Source: Rhizomys pruinosus (lineage: Eukaryota; Chordata; Mammalia; Rodentia; Spalacidae). From it: a stretch of DNA of 64,000 bases. Position 1 is the first letter of the stretch, and the number at the start of each line of letters is the position of its first letter. The notes under the pieces are model-generated. The model was not told where the DNA came from, did no database searches, and worked only from the letters and a program-made list of their open reading frames with translations. Position numbers and translations under genes: made by a program. The DNA lies in NCBI GenBank assembly GCA_009823505.1, contig VZQC01000610.1:2493331-2557330 (forward strand). The letters run 5' to 3'. Shown one piece after another: positions 12,130 through 22,640 of the stretch.

Positions 12130-12364
12130 AATTTTATTTATTTCCGTATGTGTATGAATGTACTGTCTGCATGCAAGTTTGTGCATCTGTGTCGTGCAAT
12201 GCCGCGGAGGTCAGAAGAGGGTGTCAGATTCCCCTGGAACTGGAGTTCTCCTGGAATTGGAGTTTCAGACGGTTCTCGGCCGCCATGTGGGTGCTGGGAT
12301 CGAACCCCGGGTCCTCTGTAAGAGCAGTCGGCGCTCTTAACCGCTAGGCCATCTCTCCAGCCCC
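12121..12364 (-). repeat. B2 SINE with target-site duplication
   Basis: Full-length B2 read on the minus strand. The tRNA-like head has a pol III B-box match 'ggttcgatccc' (reverse complement near 12299-12309) and 'gagatggcctagcggttaag'. It is flanked by a direct repeat, 'gaggaggagcatttt', at 12110-12124 and 12365-12379. An internal near-repeat, 'cctggaactggagtt' then 'cctggaattggagtt', is present. Confidence 0.95.
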
Positions 12365-12456
12365 GAGGAGGAGCATTTTGACCTGATCGAGGCCACCTGT
12401 GGCAGGGTGAAGTACTGCAGCAGGTGTGGTGGGCTGGCCTGCCTTATCCAGTGAGG

Positions 12457-12737
12457 TCAGGCTGGGAGATTATCAGTCAGGTCCCACATCCCATCTGCTG
12501 CCCTTTTCACTGCCTTCTGACGATTTAGCAAGATAAGCTCATTCTCATCAGTAAGTGTGAATTCAATCTTCCTTTCTGTTGCATTGATAAACAGGACGCT
12601 CAGAATCTGTGATGTTTCTTCAAGATTCAGCCTGAGCAGGACAGTGGACAACGCCACCCATCGCTTCACTCCCAGGCAGCCTGCTTGAATCCTGCTGATG
12701 CCAGCACTGATGCTTAGGTATCCAGAGACCCTCCTGA
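12457..12737 (-). pseudogene. Unidentified protein-like open frame, possible exon remnant
   Basis: The minus strand stays open for roughly 90 codons, ending at a stop near 12457. It includes the protein-like run 'LNLEETSQILSVLFINATER' and then 'KIEFTLTDENELILL'. Just upstream (about 12738-12755) is a pyrimidine tract ending in CAG, like a splice acceptor. I do not recognise the family, and no donor or further exon was found. It could be a lone exon, a gene relic or chance. Confidence 0.25.
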
Positions 12738-12989
12738 GGAGAGGGAGCTAGGCAGCCTACCCCCTTACTAATAAAGCTTCTCATAAAATAACAGACTGGC
12801 TGTATCCTTTGAGGAGGTGATTTAAGTAGAAAAGGACCAAGGTTCCTTCCAAAGGAAAAGAACCAGTACAGCCATTGCTGCCCGGGGGCATCTCAGGTCC
12901 AGCCCTAGATGTTAAAGCCTCTGCTTCCTCATCCCCCACCAGCACTACGACTGTGGATGAGCAGGATCACTGTGAGATCATCCAGAAGG

Positions 12990-13375
12990 TCCAGAAGAAA
13001 CACATACACAACACATACATACACCACACACACATACACACAGACACACACACACACACCATGTGTTAACACGCACATATCCCACTACCATACACACATA
13101 CACACAGACACACCACACACTAACATGCATACAATGCGAACATACACCATACATATACACCACACACACCCACATACCCACACCACACACACCACACACA
13201 CCACACACACCACACACACCACACACACCAACACACACATACCACATACCACATAAAAAATACACCGACATCATGCAACACAAACACACCCTACATACAC
13301 TATACACAGCACACATGTATATATACTACATACATCATGCAGATATATACTACACACACTATACACCACACACAC
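12990..13375. repeat. CA-rich compound satellite
   Basis: Imperfect CA/CACACC units, including a block of 'caccacaca' repeats at about 13180-13230. Open frames on both strands here (His/Thr or Cys/Val rich) are repeat translation. Confidence 0.95.
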
Positions 13376-13435
13376 CAGAACTCAGTGCTTTTGGGTGTGA
13401 GGCAAGCTCCCTACTGCTGAGCTAAATCGCCAGCC

Positions 13436-13638
13436 CCCATTTTTTAAAATCTTGAATTCTGCACATGTATGTGTGTATTTGTGTGTGGGTGTGTACAGGG
13501 GGATGAAGGTGCCCATGAAAACCAGAGGTATCAGATCCTTCAGGAGCTGGAGTCACAGGTGGTTTCTGGGAATTGAACTCTTGATTCTCTAGAAGAGCAG
13601 TGTTTACTTTTAACTGCAGAGCCATCTCTTCAATCCCC
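13436..13638 (-). repeat. B2-type SINE, diverged
   Basis: 'gtatcagatccttcaggagc', 'gggaattgaactcttgattc' and the closing 'cagagccatctcttcaatcc' follow the reverse-complement B2 order. Confidence 0.8.
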
Positions 13639-13669
13639 AGCAGTCCCCTATTATTTTATTTTATTTTAT

Positions 13670-13820
13670 TATTTTAGTTTTTTGAGACAGGGTCTTCCTG
13701 TGGCCCCAGCTGGCCTGAAGCTTGCTATGCAGATCAGGCTGCCTCAGTCCCACAGAGATCCATCTGCTTCTGCCTCCCAAGTGCTGAGATTAAAACCAGG
13801 CACTACCATACCTGACTTGA
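13670..13820 (-). repeat. B1 SINE
   Basis: TTTTA-rich tail, then 'gagacagggtcttcctgtgg', 'ctgcctcccaagtgctgag' and 'accatacctgac' in antisense B1 order. Confidence 0.88.
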
Positions 13821-13849
13821 GTCCCTTTCCTAATTAAAGTTTTCCACAC

Positions 13850-14025
13850 TTAATCATTGTGTGTTTGTGTGTGCTCCTGCATGTGTACCATGGCATGGGC
13901 ATGATATCTGAGGACGACTTGAAAAAGTGGCTCCTCTCCTTCTACTATGTGGATTCTGGGCCTCAAATTCAGTTCATAATTGACAGCAACCACCTGACGC
14001 ACTGACTCATCTCCCTAGCTCATTC
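13850..14025 (-). repeat. B4/RSINE-type SINE fragment
   Basis: 'atctgaggacgacttg', 'tccttctactatgtggattc' and 'ctgactcatctccctagctc' match the antisense tRNA-derived head at low identity. Confidence 0.5.
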
Positions 14026-14042
14026 CCCATTTTAAACCTTTA

Positions 14043-14150
14043 TTTTGAGAAGGCATTGTAAAGTTGTCTGGGTTGGCCTTGAACTTGAGGTCCTCCTGCC
14101 TCAGACTTCCAAGTAGCCGGGCTTACAGACATGCACCACCACACCTGGCT
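14043..14150 (-). repeat. B1 SINE, partial
   Basis: 'ggttggccttgaacttgagg', 'cctgcctcagacttcc' and 'caccaccacacctggct' mark an antisense B1. Confidence 0.85.
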
Positions 14151-14575
14151 AGGACAGTTGTGAACAGCATACAATCATGGGCAAGGCAGACACACCCATG
14201 GCTTATTATCCCATTGCACAGGCGAGATGTGCGAGTAGAAACAGGGACAGGGGCAGAAGACGCAAGACATGTCCTGTCCTCTGCTTCCAAAGGCAGAGAC
14301 CACAGAAAAGCAAACCCAGGAAACGCTACATAGACGGGCTTAGCGAGCAACAGCAGCCTAGAAGCACTTCCTCCCTGGTGTTTGGGCTCAGAGGTCAGGG
14401 GGAGGCAGGTGAGGAGTGGGTTCCTAGGGCAGAAACATACCCCAAAAGTTTTGAAAGAGGAGGTTGAGCCTAACATGCTCCAAGATTAACTGCTTGAATC
14501 TGAGCAGAATTTGGAAACATGAAAAATGTAGCTGATCAGGTGGTACAACAGAGAGGGGAGGTCAGAGGCCGGGAC
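14151..14575. other. No recognised gene
   Basis: Overlapping open frames on both strands (14123-14476) have no recognisable domain. GC is slightly higher than the surroundings. Confidence 0.35.
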
Positions 14576-14579
14576 TGTG

Positions 14580-14745
14580 CTCAGGTGGTAGATGGCCTGC
14601 TAGCCTGCATGAAGCCCTACGTTCAATCCAGCACTGCATAAAGCAGGCGTGGTCATCCCAGGACTGAGGAGCTCATTCTCAGCTATCTAGTGAGCACAGG
14701 ACCAGCCTAAACTGTAGGAGACCCTGTCTCAAATGCCACTGAGTT
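14580..14745 (+). repeat. B4-type SINE
   Basis: ID-like head 'tgctcaggtggtagatggc' followed by a B1-like tail 'ggagaccctgtctcaaatg'. Confidence 0.65.
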
Positions 14746-15494
14746 ACTAGAACATAATTAGAAAAAACATTTATCTTCTTGTATCTTATGCCTGGTGCTC
14801 AGGGCACTTTCTGTGGATGGATCATTAACAGGCAGGCAATTAGAGCAGGTGAGGTTCACAGGCTAAAGTCGGTGGCTCTGCTGGGATTCAGTTCACCGTT
14901 CGAGATGCTCAGTGCTCAGAACGTAAATTATGGTATTGGCAATCAACGGCTGGCAGGTCTTTTTGTCTATTTCCTCATCTGTCAGAAAAGGTCATTAGGT
15001 AAAATATTTTTCACAGTGATGCCCACAGTGAAGCCTAGAAGAGAACCATCAGCCAGCCCAGCTGCCTGTCTGGTGATGTGGGGTTGAACCTAGGAAGTGG
15101 CTTTGAAGGATCTCATTCCCTGCAGGAACCCCAGGTTCATTTCCAGGGCTCCTCTAGCCCTCAACTGGTGCCTGAGGCCAGTGCCTGTCTCATGTCTCCA
15201 TCCCCAAACAGTAAGCATTTGGCTATGCAGTGGGAGTTTGGGGACAGGTGACTGGTTGCAAGGGCTTAGAGAAGAGCTCTGGGAAATAAGAAAGTTCTTG
15301 AAGAGTTAGAACCTGTGCCCATTCCCCAGCTCCACTTCACCCTGCTGGTTTCCAAGGGACCTGGAGCCCCAAGCCCCAAGCTCTCCTGTTTTCTCTTCTG
15401 TGTGTGTGCATCAGGGGGCATTTGCACTTGTGTGTGGAGCCCAGAAGTCATCTTCTGGTATCATTCCTCTTTAGCCATCATCACCTTGGTATTT
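14746..15494. other. No recognised gene
   Basis: Unique-looking DNA. The 102-codon frame at 14779-15087 shows no known motif. A (TGTG) patch lies near 15402. Confidence 0.35.
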
Positions 15495-15672
15495 TTTTTA
15501 GATTTATTTTATTTGTATCATCTGTGTGGAGGGGTTGCTGTCATAGTCCAAAATAGGGCATCAGATTCCCAGGAGCTGGTTGTAAACCATCCGACATGGG
15601 TGCTGAGAGCTCAACTTGGGTTCCCTGCAAGAGCAGTATGGGGTCTTAACTGCTGGGCCATCTCTGGAGTCA
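15495..15672 (-). repeat. B2 SINE, diverged
   Basis: 'agggcatcagattcccagg', 'gcaagagcagtatggggtc' and 'ttaactgctgggccatctct' in reverse-complement B2 order. Confidence 0.8.
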
Positions 15673-15699
15673 CTGTCTACTTTGTTGAGTTAGAGGCTT

Positions 15700-15870
15700 G
15701 CTAACTAGGTTAGACAGGCTAGCCAGGAAGCCTCAATCTCCACCTCCCCAATGCTGGGATTGCAGGTGGCAACATCCAGCTTGTCTGTGGATTCTGGGGT
15801 GGAACTTGGGTCCTTATGCTTGTGCAGCTGCAATTTACTGCTGAACTCTGTGTTCTCCATGTGAAGGAGT
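15700..15870 (-). repeat. B1/B4-like SINE fragment
   Basis: 'ctccacctccccaatgctgg', 'gattgcaggtggcaac' and 'ggaacttgggtccttatgc' match antisense B4 text. Confidence 0.6.
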
Positions 15871-15899
15871 GGATGCCAACCATCCCTCTGCATGTTGTA

Positions 15900-18087
15900 A
15901 GCCTCCTCTGCCTTTGTTTAGTTACCTGGGGGTAATCTCCTTTCCAGCTCTTAATACCCCAGTTGAAATGTTTTCTACGACTGTTTGACTGGGTTTTTTT
16001 TTCCCCTTCAGTTTGGTGAACTATTTGAAAAATCCACCCTTTACTACTGTTTGTGGTTTAGTTTGCATGCCAAGGTCCCTGGTCCAGCGGGTCTTATCAC
16101 ACACCATCCTAGATGTTTCTGTTGGCTGTTTCTAGCTGAGATTAATGTTTAAATTGGGGAACTTTGGATAAAGAAGATTTCTCTCATAATGTGGATGGAC
16201 CTGATAAAGGCTAATCTCACCTCAGGTCAGCTAATTAGAACAAAAAGATGAGCCTCTCCAAAGCAGGGAGGACGTGCTGGCAGCCCACCTTGGACTTCAT
16301 CAGCAACACCAGCTCTTGCTGGCCCTGTAGGAGGGCCTTTGGACTTGGGAGCACCAGGCCCCAGGTCTACAGCCTCCCAGCCCATACCCAAGACTATGGG
16401 GTTGCTATCTTCCATCATTGTGTGAGCCCAGATCCACCACCCTCCCCCTGCTCTCCAGTTGTTTCTCTGGAGAATTCTAATACAACTTAACACCTAATGG
16501 CCCACCCTGCTTAACTGCAACTCCAGATCCAACAGTAGTGAACAGAACACTCTCTTAAGGCTCTTCATGTCCCAGTAGGCTTGGGTTGGGACACATCCAG
16601 GTCCTTAAACTACTCCCCAGGGGATGCAGAGCTGTTGGGTGAGGCGATGGTTCACAGAGGAAAAGGCAGATCAGGCGTCTTCACCTAAGGGTGGGGTTTG
16701 TTCTTCCAAGAGCTGCCTGTGACTGGTTGTGCCCCAGTCACCTCTGTGTTACACTCTAGGAGTGACAAGGAAAGGACCCTCCTGGAGGCCTTGGCCTTTT
16801 GGTGCTATGATCAGCAGACGGTGTAGCTGTCTCTGGTCCACAGTTTTTGAATGATTATCAGTCTAGATGAAGCTATTTTCCCTGTCCCCTCCTCATGTGA
16901 CCCAGAAGGTCCCTGGTGTATGAGGTGTTCCAGATCTCTGCTTTTTCCAATGATGTTATACAGCAGCTCATCCTGTGTCTTTGGAAGGTAGAACCTCATG
17001 CTGGCTGCCAGCATCGGCTGAGAGTGAGAGATCCCCCACTTTGGCCAGACTGTCTGGAGACTACAAGCGAATCTTTCCTAGGACAGGCAAATGGGGAGCA
17101 ATGTACCCACTGTTTTTTACCTTTTAAAAAGGTATTCACCCCGTGTGGCCCTAGTACCCCCTGCCCCTCTGCTTATGAGGAGCATGTGTGTCTGACCAGA
17201 AAAAGTTTTGCTTTAGAGGTAAAGAGAAATGCCTTGGTCATGTGGCATGGACAGAGGGACACCTGTGAGGTGTCATAGTGAAGTGGTTAGCCCAAATGGA
17301 ATGTCGTTGCCCTGGCAACAACTGAAGATGGAAAGCCAGTTGAAGGCCCTAAAACCAGCCGGGGCTGAGAGGAAAGAAGGGGTAAAGGAGACAGGAACTC
17401 CTTAGCCTGCTTTTCTCTAAGTCTATCCTTGGTGACTTCAGCCTGGGTGACCCTCACAGTTGGTTCAGGGCAAGGTTCATGGCAAGTAGTAGAACGGGAC
17501 TTTGGGTAATTTAGCTGATGCAGAGATGTACAGGGAAGGCGTTCAGTGGACTGCAGAGCAAAGAGCATCAGAGAGAACAGGTCTCAAAAGGCAGGGACGG
17601 AGCATGGGGCAGCTCAGCTGCCTGAGCTCATGCCTCTGCCTTAGTGACAATCAGCTTCAAAGGGCTCCAGGCACTACAGCTTTCCTGTCAAGTTTAAAAT
17701 CCTTGGCAGACTGAACAGTCCACCTTGCACGAGGAGTGTCCCAGCCATGGCGGCTGAGGTAAAGCCAGAGTACAGAGCTGAGGCAGGTAAAAGACGTTTC
17801 TATATCAATGTGGATACAAAAGGCTGTGCTGGACAACAAACATCCCCATGGTCTTGGAGCTCTGGCTGTGTGTGTGTCCTCTGGATAGTCCTGACTCAGA
17901 TGCAGATCTGAGACCCAGGCTTCTAGAACATCCAGTACCTTGAGTAGCTCCAGACACCAAACAGGAGAGGAAAGCTGCTCTGGAGGGTCTTGTCCTGGCA
18001 ACCAAGTGCTCTTTAGTAAAGATGAGCTAATTGACTCCATCTAAATCACAAAGGAAAAGGCAAGGAGGGTCTTATCATGAACAACAA
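15900..18087. other. Largely repeat-free unique region
   Basis: The longest stretch in the left half without a clear SINE or L1. Several 60-130 codon frames on both strands have no recognisable domain or paired splice sites. It holds the X-box at 17306. A regulatory or lncRNA role is possible but not shown. Confidence 0.4.
17306..17319. promoter_or_regulatory. Perfect RFX-type X-box palindrome
   Basis: GTTGCC, a 2-base spacer CT, then GGCAAC: a perfect inverted half-site pair fitting the RFX consensus GTNRCC(N0-3)RGYAAC. The half sites are seen directly. Binding is not shown. Confidence 0.55.
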
Positions 18088-18097
18088 GAATCACTTT

Positions 18098-18254
18098 TTT
18101 TTTTTTTTTTTGTCTTTTCGAGACAGGGTCTCCCTGTAGCCCCAGCTGTCCTGGAACTCGCTCTGTAGACCAGGCTGGCCTTGAACTCACAAAGATCCGC
18201 CTGCCTCTGCCTCCCAAGTGCTAGGATTAAAGGCGTGCACCACCACGCCCGGCT
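18098..18254 (-). repeat. Young B1 SINE with target-site duplication
   Basis: Poly-T tail, 'cgagacagggtctccctgta', 'aagtgctaggattaaaggcg' and 'caccaccacgcccggct': a nearly consensus full-length B1. It is flanked by the direct repeat 'gaatcacttt' at 18088-18097 and 18255-18264. Confidence 0.97.
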
Positions 18255-18399
18255 GAATCACTTTCATTTCTACCCAGAGCAGCAGGCCATTTCCCAGGGG
18301 ATGATGAGGGCTACCAGGAGAACACATATTGGCTTCTATTGTAAGTAGCAAGGCCTCAGCTTGAGAGGACCAGGGTGTCTCTGGCCTTTAGTGTTCAAA

Positions 18400-18586
18400 T
18401 GTCTCTCTGAGTATATGCTACGTGTATGCAGGTCCCCTCAGAGTCCAAAAAACGGGCATCAGATCCCCTGGAAGTGAGTTACAGACAGTCGTAAGCTGCC
18501 CAATATGGGCACTGAGAAATGAACTCAGGTCCTCTGGAAGAGCACCAAGTACTCTTAACCACAGAGCCATGGTTCAAGCCCTATAT
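18400..18586 (-). repeat. B2 SINE, diverged
   Basis: 'gggcatcagatcccctggaa', 'caggtcctctggaagagcac' and 'tcttaaccacagagccatgg' in antisense B2 order. Confidence 0.85.
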
Positions 18587-18955
18587 TTCTACTTTTAAGG
18601 GGCTAAAAGAGACCCTCAAGAGGGGATTGGTCATTTTGAGGGTCAATTGCAGAGCCAGAACTATACTGTGTGTGACCTGTGGTGGGAGATGCCTTTCCCA
18701 GGGCCCGCTGTTCAACATTAATGTCAATACCAAGGTCATTAGGTTACATCTTGCTTTCCAAACCATTTCTTCGAACGTTGATATCAAGACCTTCATGTTT
18801 TTCAGAGAATCAACTTCACTTTGAAACCAGAGTTGCAGGAAAAGCTTGATCCTCAAATAGGTGGTTGGCATTTGAGCTGTCAGAAGCAGGGACAGAGAAT
18901 GACACAGGAAACCAGGCCTTGAGATATTGGCTGAGACCCTAGGGAAAGAACTAGT
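18587..18955. other. No recognised gene
   Basis: Overlapping frames on both strands (18519-18871) partly run through the B2. No protein motif recognised. Confidence 0.4.
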
Positions 18956-19366
18956 TTCTTTTTTTTTGTTTAATTTTTAATTCAACTTTTGTGATATTTA
19001 TACAATATAGCTTGATGATATTTAGATCCCCTCTTCTATACACACCTCATCCCAGCATGCAGCCTAACTTAATGTACTCTCATATATAATGTGTGTGTGC
19101 ACATGTATATAAAACATGGCCTATAGAGTCTGATTTGTGGCCCCAAATGTTATTTACTGTGGATCCATCCACGGGGCCACCAAGAGTCCCATTCCTACAA
19201 GACACTGTCCTTCCTCCTCTCAGTAGGCAGCTATTGCCAAAGTTCCTTAAGCTAGGCCGGGAGTTCTCACTTCCCCATGCTTATGCTGGGATTGTGTCTG
19301 GTTTGAGCTTGTGTAGGGCCTGTGCATGCTGTCCTCCTGCTGTGAGTCCATACGAGTAGCGGACCA
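18956..19366 (-). mobile_element. L1 3' region, antisense, left part
   Basis: AT-rich start, then text such as 'tcctcctctcagtaggcag' and 'tttgagcttgtgtagggcct' that I recall from antisense rodent L1 3' UTR. It continues beyond the minisatellite at 19973. Confidence 0.65.
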
Positions 19367-19972
19367 GCTATCTGGAGGACTGTTTCCTTGTGGTCCTCCT
19401 CCCTCTCCGGCTGTCTGGAGGACTGTTTCCTTGTGGTCCTCCTCCCTCTCTAGCTGTCTGGAGGACTGTTTCCTAGTGGTCCTCCTCCCTCTCCAGCTGT
19501 CTGGAGGACTGTCTCCTTGTGGTCCTCCTCCCCCTCTAGCTGTCTGGAGGACTGTTTCCTTGTGGTCCTCCTCCCTCTCCGGCTGTCTGGAGGACTGTTT
19601 CCTTGTGGTCCTCCTCCCTCTCCGGCTGTCTGGAGGACTGTTTCCTTGTGGTCCTCCTCTCTCTCTGGCTGTCTGGAGGACTGTTTCCTTGTGGTCCTCC
19701 TCCCTCTCCAGCTGTCTGGAGGACTGTTTCCTTGTGGTCCTCCTCCCTCTCTAGCTGTCTGGAGGACTGTTTCCTTGTGGTACTCCTCCCCCTCTAGCTG
19801 TCAGGAGGACTGTCTCCTTGTGGTCCTCCTCCCTCTCTGGCTGTCTGGAGGACTGTTTCCTTGTGGTACTCCTCCCCCTCTAGCTGTCTGGAGGACTGTC
19901 TCCTTGTGGTCCTCCTCCCTCTCTGGCTGTCTGGAGGACTGTTTCCTTGTGGCCTCCTCCCTCTCTAGCTCC
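19367..19972. repeat. 43-bp minisatellite, about 14 copies
   Basis: Units of 43 bp start 'ctgtctggaggactgtttcc' and end 'cctcctccctctcc(a/g)g', with few substitutions and one 1-bp loss near the end. Since 43 is 1 mod 3 and the unit lacks stops, all three + frames stay open, giving a 43-residue protein periodicity. The open frames of 142, 208 and 64 codons here are by-products of the repeat. Confidence 0.97.
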
Positions 19973-20545
19973 TTCAGTCTTTCTGCCTCGTCTTCTGCAA
20001 TGATCCCTGAGGCTTGGCAGGGAGTTGATAGAGGTGTCCTAATTAGGGAGAAGCGCTCTTTGGCCTTTTGCTGTCTGTGTATTGCTCAGTTGTGGATCTC
20101 TGTGTTAATTGCCATCTGCTATATAAGGAACCTTCTCTGGTAAGAATTGGGAGATGCATTCATCCCAAGTGTGGTTGCATTGAAGACGTGTCACTTAGAG
20201 TTAAGTAGATCATGGACATTTATTCTGTGCATTTGACCAGTTGAAGAACTCTGCAATAGTCTTCGTCTGTTGCAAAAGGAAGCTTATTTGATGAGGAATG
20301 AAAGGTACGCTTGTCTGTATTTATGAGGAACCCCATTTAGAATAAAGAAGGAAATTATGTTGGTCTAAGTATTTCACAAAAGTAGTTTTTCTCTACGATC
20401 TATGGCCTCTCCAGCCATATGTATTTGGCTAGTTTGTAATACCACACATGAGTACCCTTCCATCGAGCAGACTTTATGTCCAATTAGACAGCTGTTGATT
20501 ACCCCCAAAATAAAAGTGCTGCACCAACAGTGATAGTTTTCTGGG
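19973..20545 (-). mobile_element. L1 3' UTR, antisense, right part
   Basis: 'tctgcaatgatccctgaggc', 'cagttgtggatctctgtg', 'aagcttatttgatgagg' and 'tccaattagacagctgttg' follow the order of antisense murine-type L1 3' UTR. The part near 20370-20545 pairs with diverged text at 62060-62215. Confidence 0.82.
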
Positions 20546-20574
20546 CCACAGTTTCTTTTTTAATCTAGTGAATT

Positions 20575-20760
20575 ACTATTTTGTGTATATGTGTATGACT
20601 GGGGGTTCCCTTCTCCTATGGCACATGTGTAGAGGTCAGAGGACAACTTTCAGACATCGGTTGGTTCTCTCCTTCCACTGTGTGTCCAAGGATCAAGCTC
20701 AGGGTCATTAGTCCTGCACAGCAAGTACTTTTACCTGTTGAACTATTGTGCCAGACTTAG
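20575..20760 (-). repeat. B4/RSINE-type SINE
   Basis: 'tagaggtcagaggacaactt', 'ctctccttccactgtgtgtc' and 'tcctgcacagcaagtacttt' in antisense order. Confidence 0.7.
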
Positions 20761-20799
20761 ATATAGATTATTTTCTGCAAGGACTGTGAATGTTGACAA

Positions 20800-21095
20800 G
20801 AGCAATGGGGGTGGGGGAGTGGAACAAATGGCTCAGTGGTCAAGAGCATGTACTGCTCTTTCACAGAGTTTAAAGACTTGTTTATAGAGAGTGACCTGCT
20901 CAGAGGATGTACTATGTGTGACAGCCCCTGGCACTGTCACCAACCCACTTTCAGAAACCAAGATTGGTTTCCAGAACCCATATCAGGCAGCACACAACTA
21001 CCTATAGCTACGACTCCTGGGGACTGAACACTCTCTTCTGGCCTCTGTAGGTACTACACACATGTGCATAGACCCACATACAAATAATTTTTAAA
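20800..21095 (+). repeat. B2-like SINE split by an 82-bp insert
   Basis: The head 'aatggctcagtggtcaagag' and 'catgtactgctctttca' break off at about 20868 and resume at 'tttcagaaaccaagattgg'. The element ends in an A-rich tail with 'aataataaa' near 21100. The insert is described separately. Confidence 0.8.
20869..20950 (+). repeat. 82-bp templated copy inserted in a SINE
   Basis: Matches 21813-21895 with only about four differences and one 1-bp indel. It lies inside the B2-like SINE between two 'tttca(c)ag'-like ends, resembling a short target-site duplication. Confidence 0.93.
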
Positions 21096-21378
21096 AATAA
21101 TAAATGGAGTAAAAATATTCCTTAAAAAGTGCTAGGAGCCTTCAGGCTCTGAGAGAGCCCATGGATGCTGACAATATCAGTCACATGAAGATCAGAGCTA
21201 AAATGTGAAGACTAAAGCAGAACCCAGTGACAGAGGTATCATTTCTGGATTGAGCCATATTTGAAGTCTATGAGTGGATATTTTTTCTTAGTAAAGTCAA
21301 TTGATGTATCTATCTTTTTTCTTTTTTGTCTCACACATTTTGAATTGGATTTTGTCCTACCTGCAACAAAAAGTTTTA

Positions 21379-21755
21379 CTGGGGCTGGGGAGATGGCTCC
21401 GCTCATTAAGTGCCTGCTGTAATCTTGAGGACTTGAGTTTGAGTCCCAGCACCCTTGTAAATGCTGGGCATGGTTGCACAGCCTTTACAAGGGTGTCTAC
21501 ACCTTAGAGGTGTAGACACATGGTCTACAACCTTAGAGGCAGGAGTGGAGTGGAGATGCTGATCCCCAGAGCTCACCGCCCAGCCAGGATAGCCAGTCGG
21601 TGCGTGACCCTGTCTAAAAATAAGGTAGAGGACAACTGAGGGTCATACCTGCCGTCACCCTCTGACCTCCACACACATGTGCACCCATGCACACGCCCAC
21701 ACTAGCAAGTACATACACCACACACACACATACACACACACACACACACTCTGCT
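21379..21755 (+). repeat. B4-type SINE with terminal CA tract
   Basis: 'ggggctggggagatggctcc', 'ttgagtcccagcaccc', the B1-like 'gcgtgaccctgtctaaaaat' and a CA-rich end at 21719-21749. Confidence 0.85.
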
Positions 21756-21812
21756 TTAACTGTTTTACATTTGATTGGTTTTTCTCCAGAGAGCATATTA
21801 TTCCTGAAACAA

Positions 21813-21895
21813 TTTAAAGACTTGTTTACAGAGAGTGACCTGCTCAGAGGATGTACTATGTGTGACAGCCCCCTGGCACTGTCCCCAACCCACTT
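21813..21895 (+). repeat. Source or partner copy of the 82-bp insert
   Basis: Same sequence as 20869-20950, here continuous with unique-looking flanks and outside any SINE. It is therefore the likelier original. Confidence 0.9.
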
Positions 21896-21899
21896 CTCT

Positions 21900-22640
21900 C
21901 TGAATTGTCAACTGTTTTCCCTCCTGGAATGTGTGGACATCACTACTAATAAAATACCACTTTCACTTCCTTGCTGTCAGTAGGTTTACTCATTGCTGAG
22001 AGGGACAGGAAGTGGACACAGGACCGTTTCTGGAATGTTCTTGCTGAGGTTCGGTGAGGCTTTTGTGCTGTAAAGCTGAACACAGTGTCTCACCCCAACT
22101 GCTCCCCAGCCTGCTTAATCATTTTCATATGCAAACTTCAAACCTCATGCATTTCCCTTGTGCTCTCAAAATGTGAAATTAGCCAAACACACAAAGATAT
22201 CTTTAGTACTTAAAAGGTTGACAGAAAAGGTGTAAAAATGAAGAAGAAATAAAACCTCACACCTCATCTTTTGTGAGCGTCTGCACATTTGGAGTTTGGG
22301 CACAAAGAAGATTCATAAGCTGATGGCTGTTCTTGTGGGGGGGGATGCTTCAAAACATGAAGTGTGGGGGGGGCACTTCCTCTGGAGGAGGCAGTGAGTA
22401 TTTCAGCCAGCTGTGAGATAAAAACCAGGTGTGTTGGTCTGCACTGAGTACTCCAAAAGGCAGTTCACACACAGAAAAGCTGTTAACCCTCAGAGCAAGA
22501 CCAGGAAAGGAAGGAATCCCAAGAGTCAGAAAAACAGGAGTTGCCATTCAGCCATTAAAAAGACATTCGAAGCAGCTCTGTGGCCAGGGCTAGGTTCAGA
22601 CTGGGTGTCACCTATCTAGCTTGAGAACCCACAGGAGCGG
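21900..22640. other. No recognised gene
   Basis: Unique-looking DNA with two short G-runs near 22338 and 22365. Short frames show no motif. Confidence 0.4.

Noticed and set aside
12285..12364. tRNA gene (pol III A/B boxes)
   Set aside because: The boxes belong to the B2 SINE head. No cloverleaf with a proper anticodon arm and acceptor pairing was recognised.
12909..13425. His/Thr-rich and Cys/Val-rich frames
   Set aside because: Translation of CA-rich satellite on both strands.
19517..20143. 208-codon open frame, longest in the window
   Set aside because: It is translation of the 43-bp minisatellite. All three + frames are open for the same reason, and it ends in L1 3' UTR.
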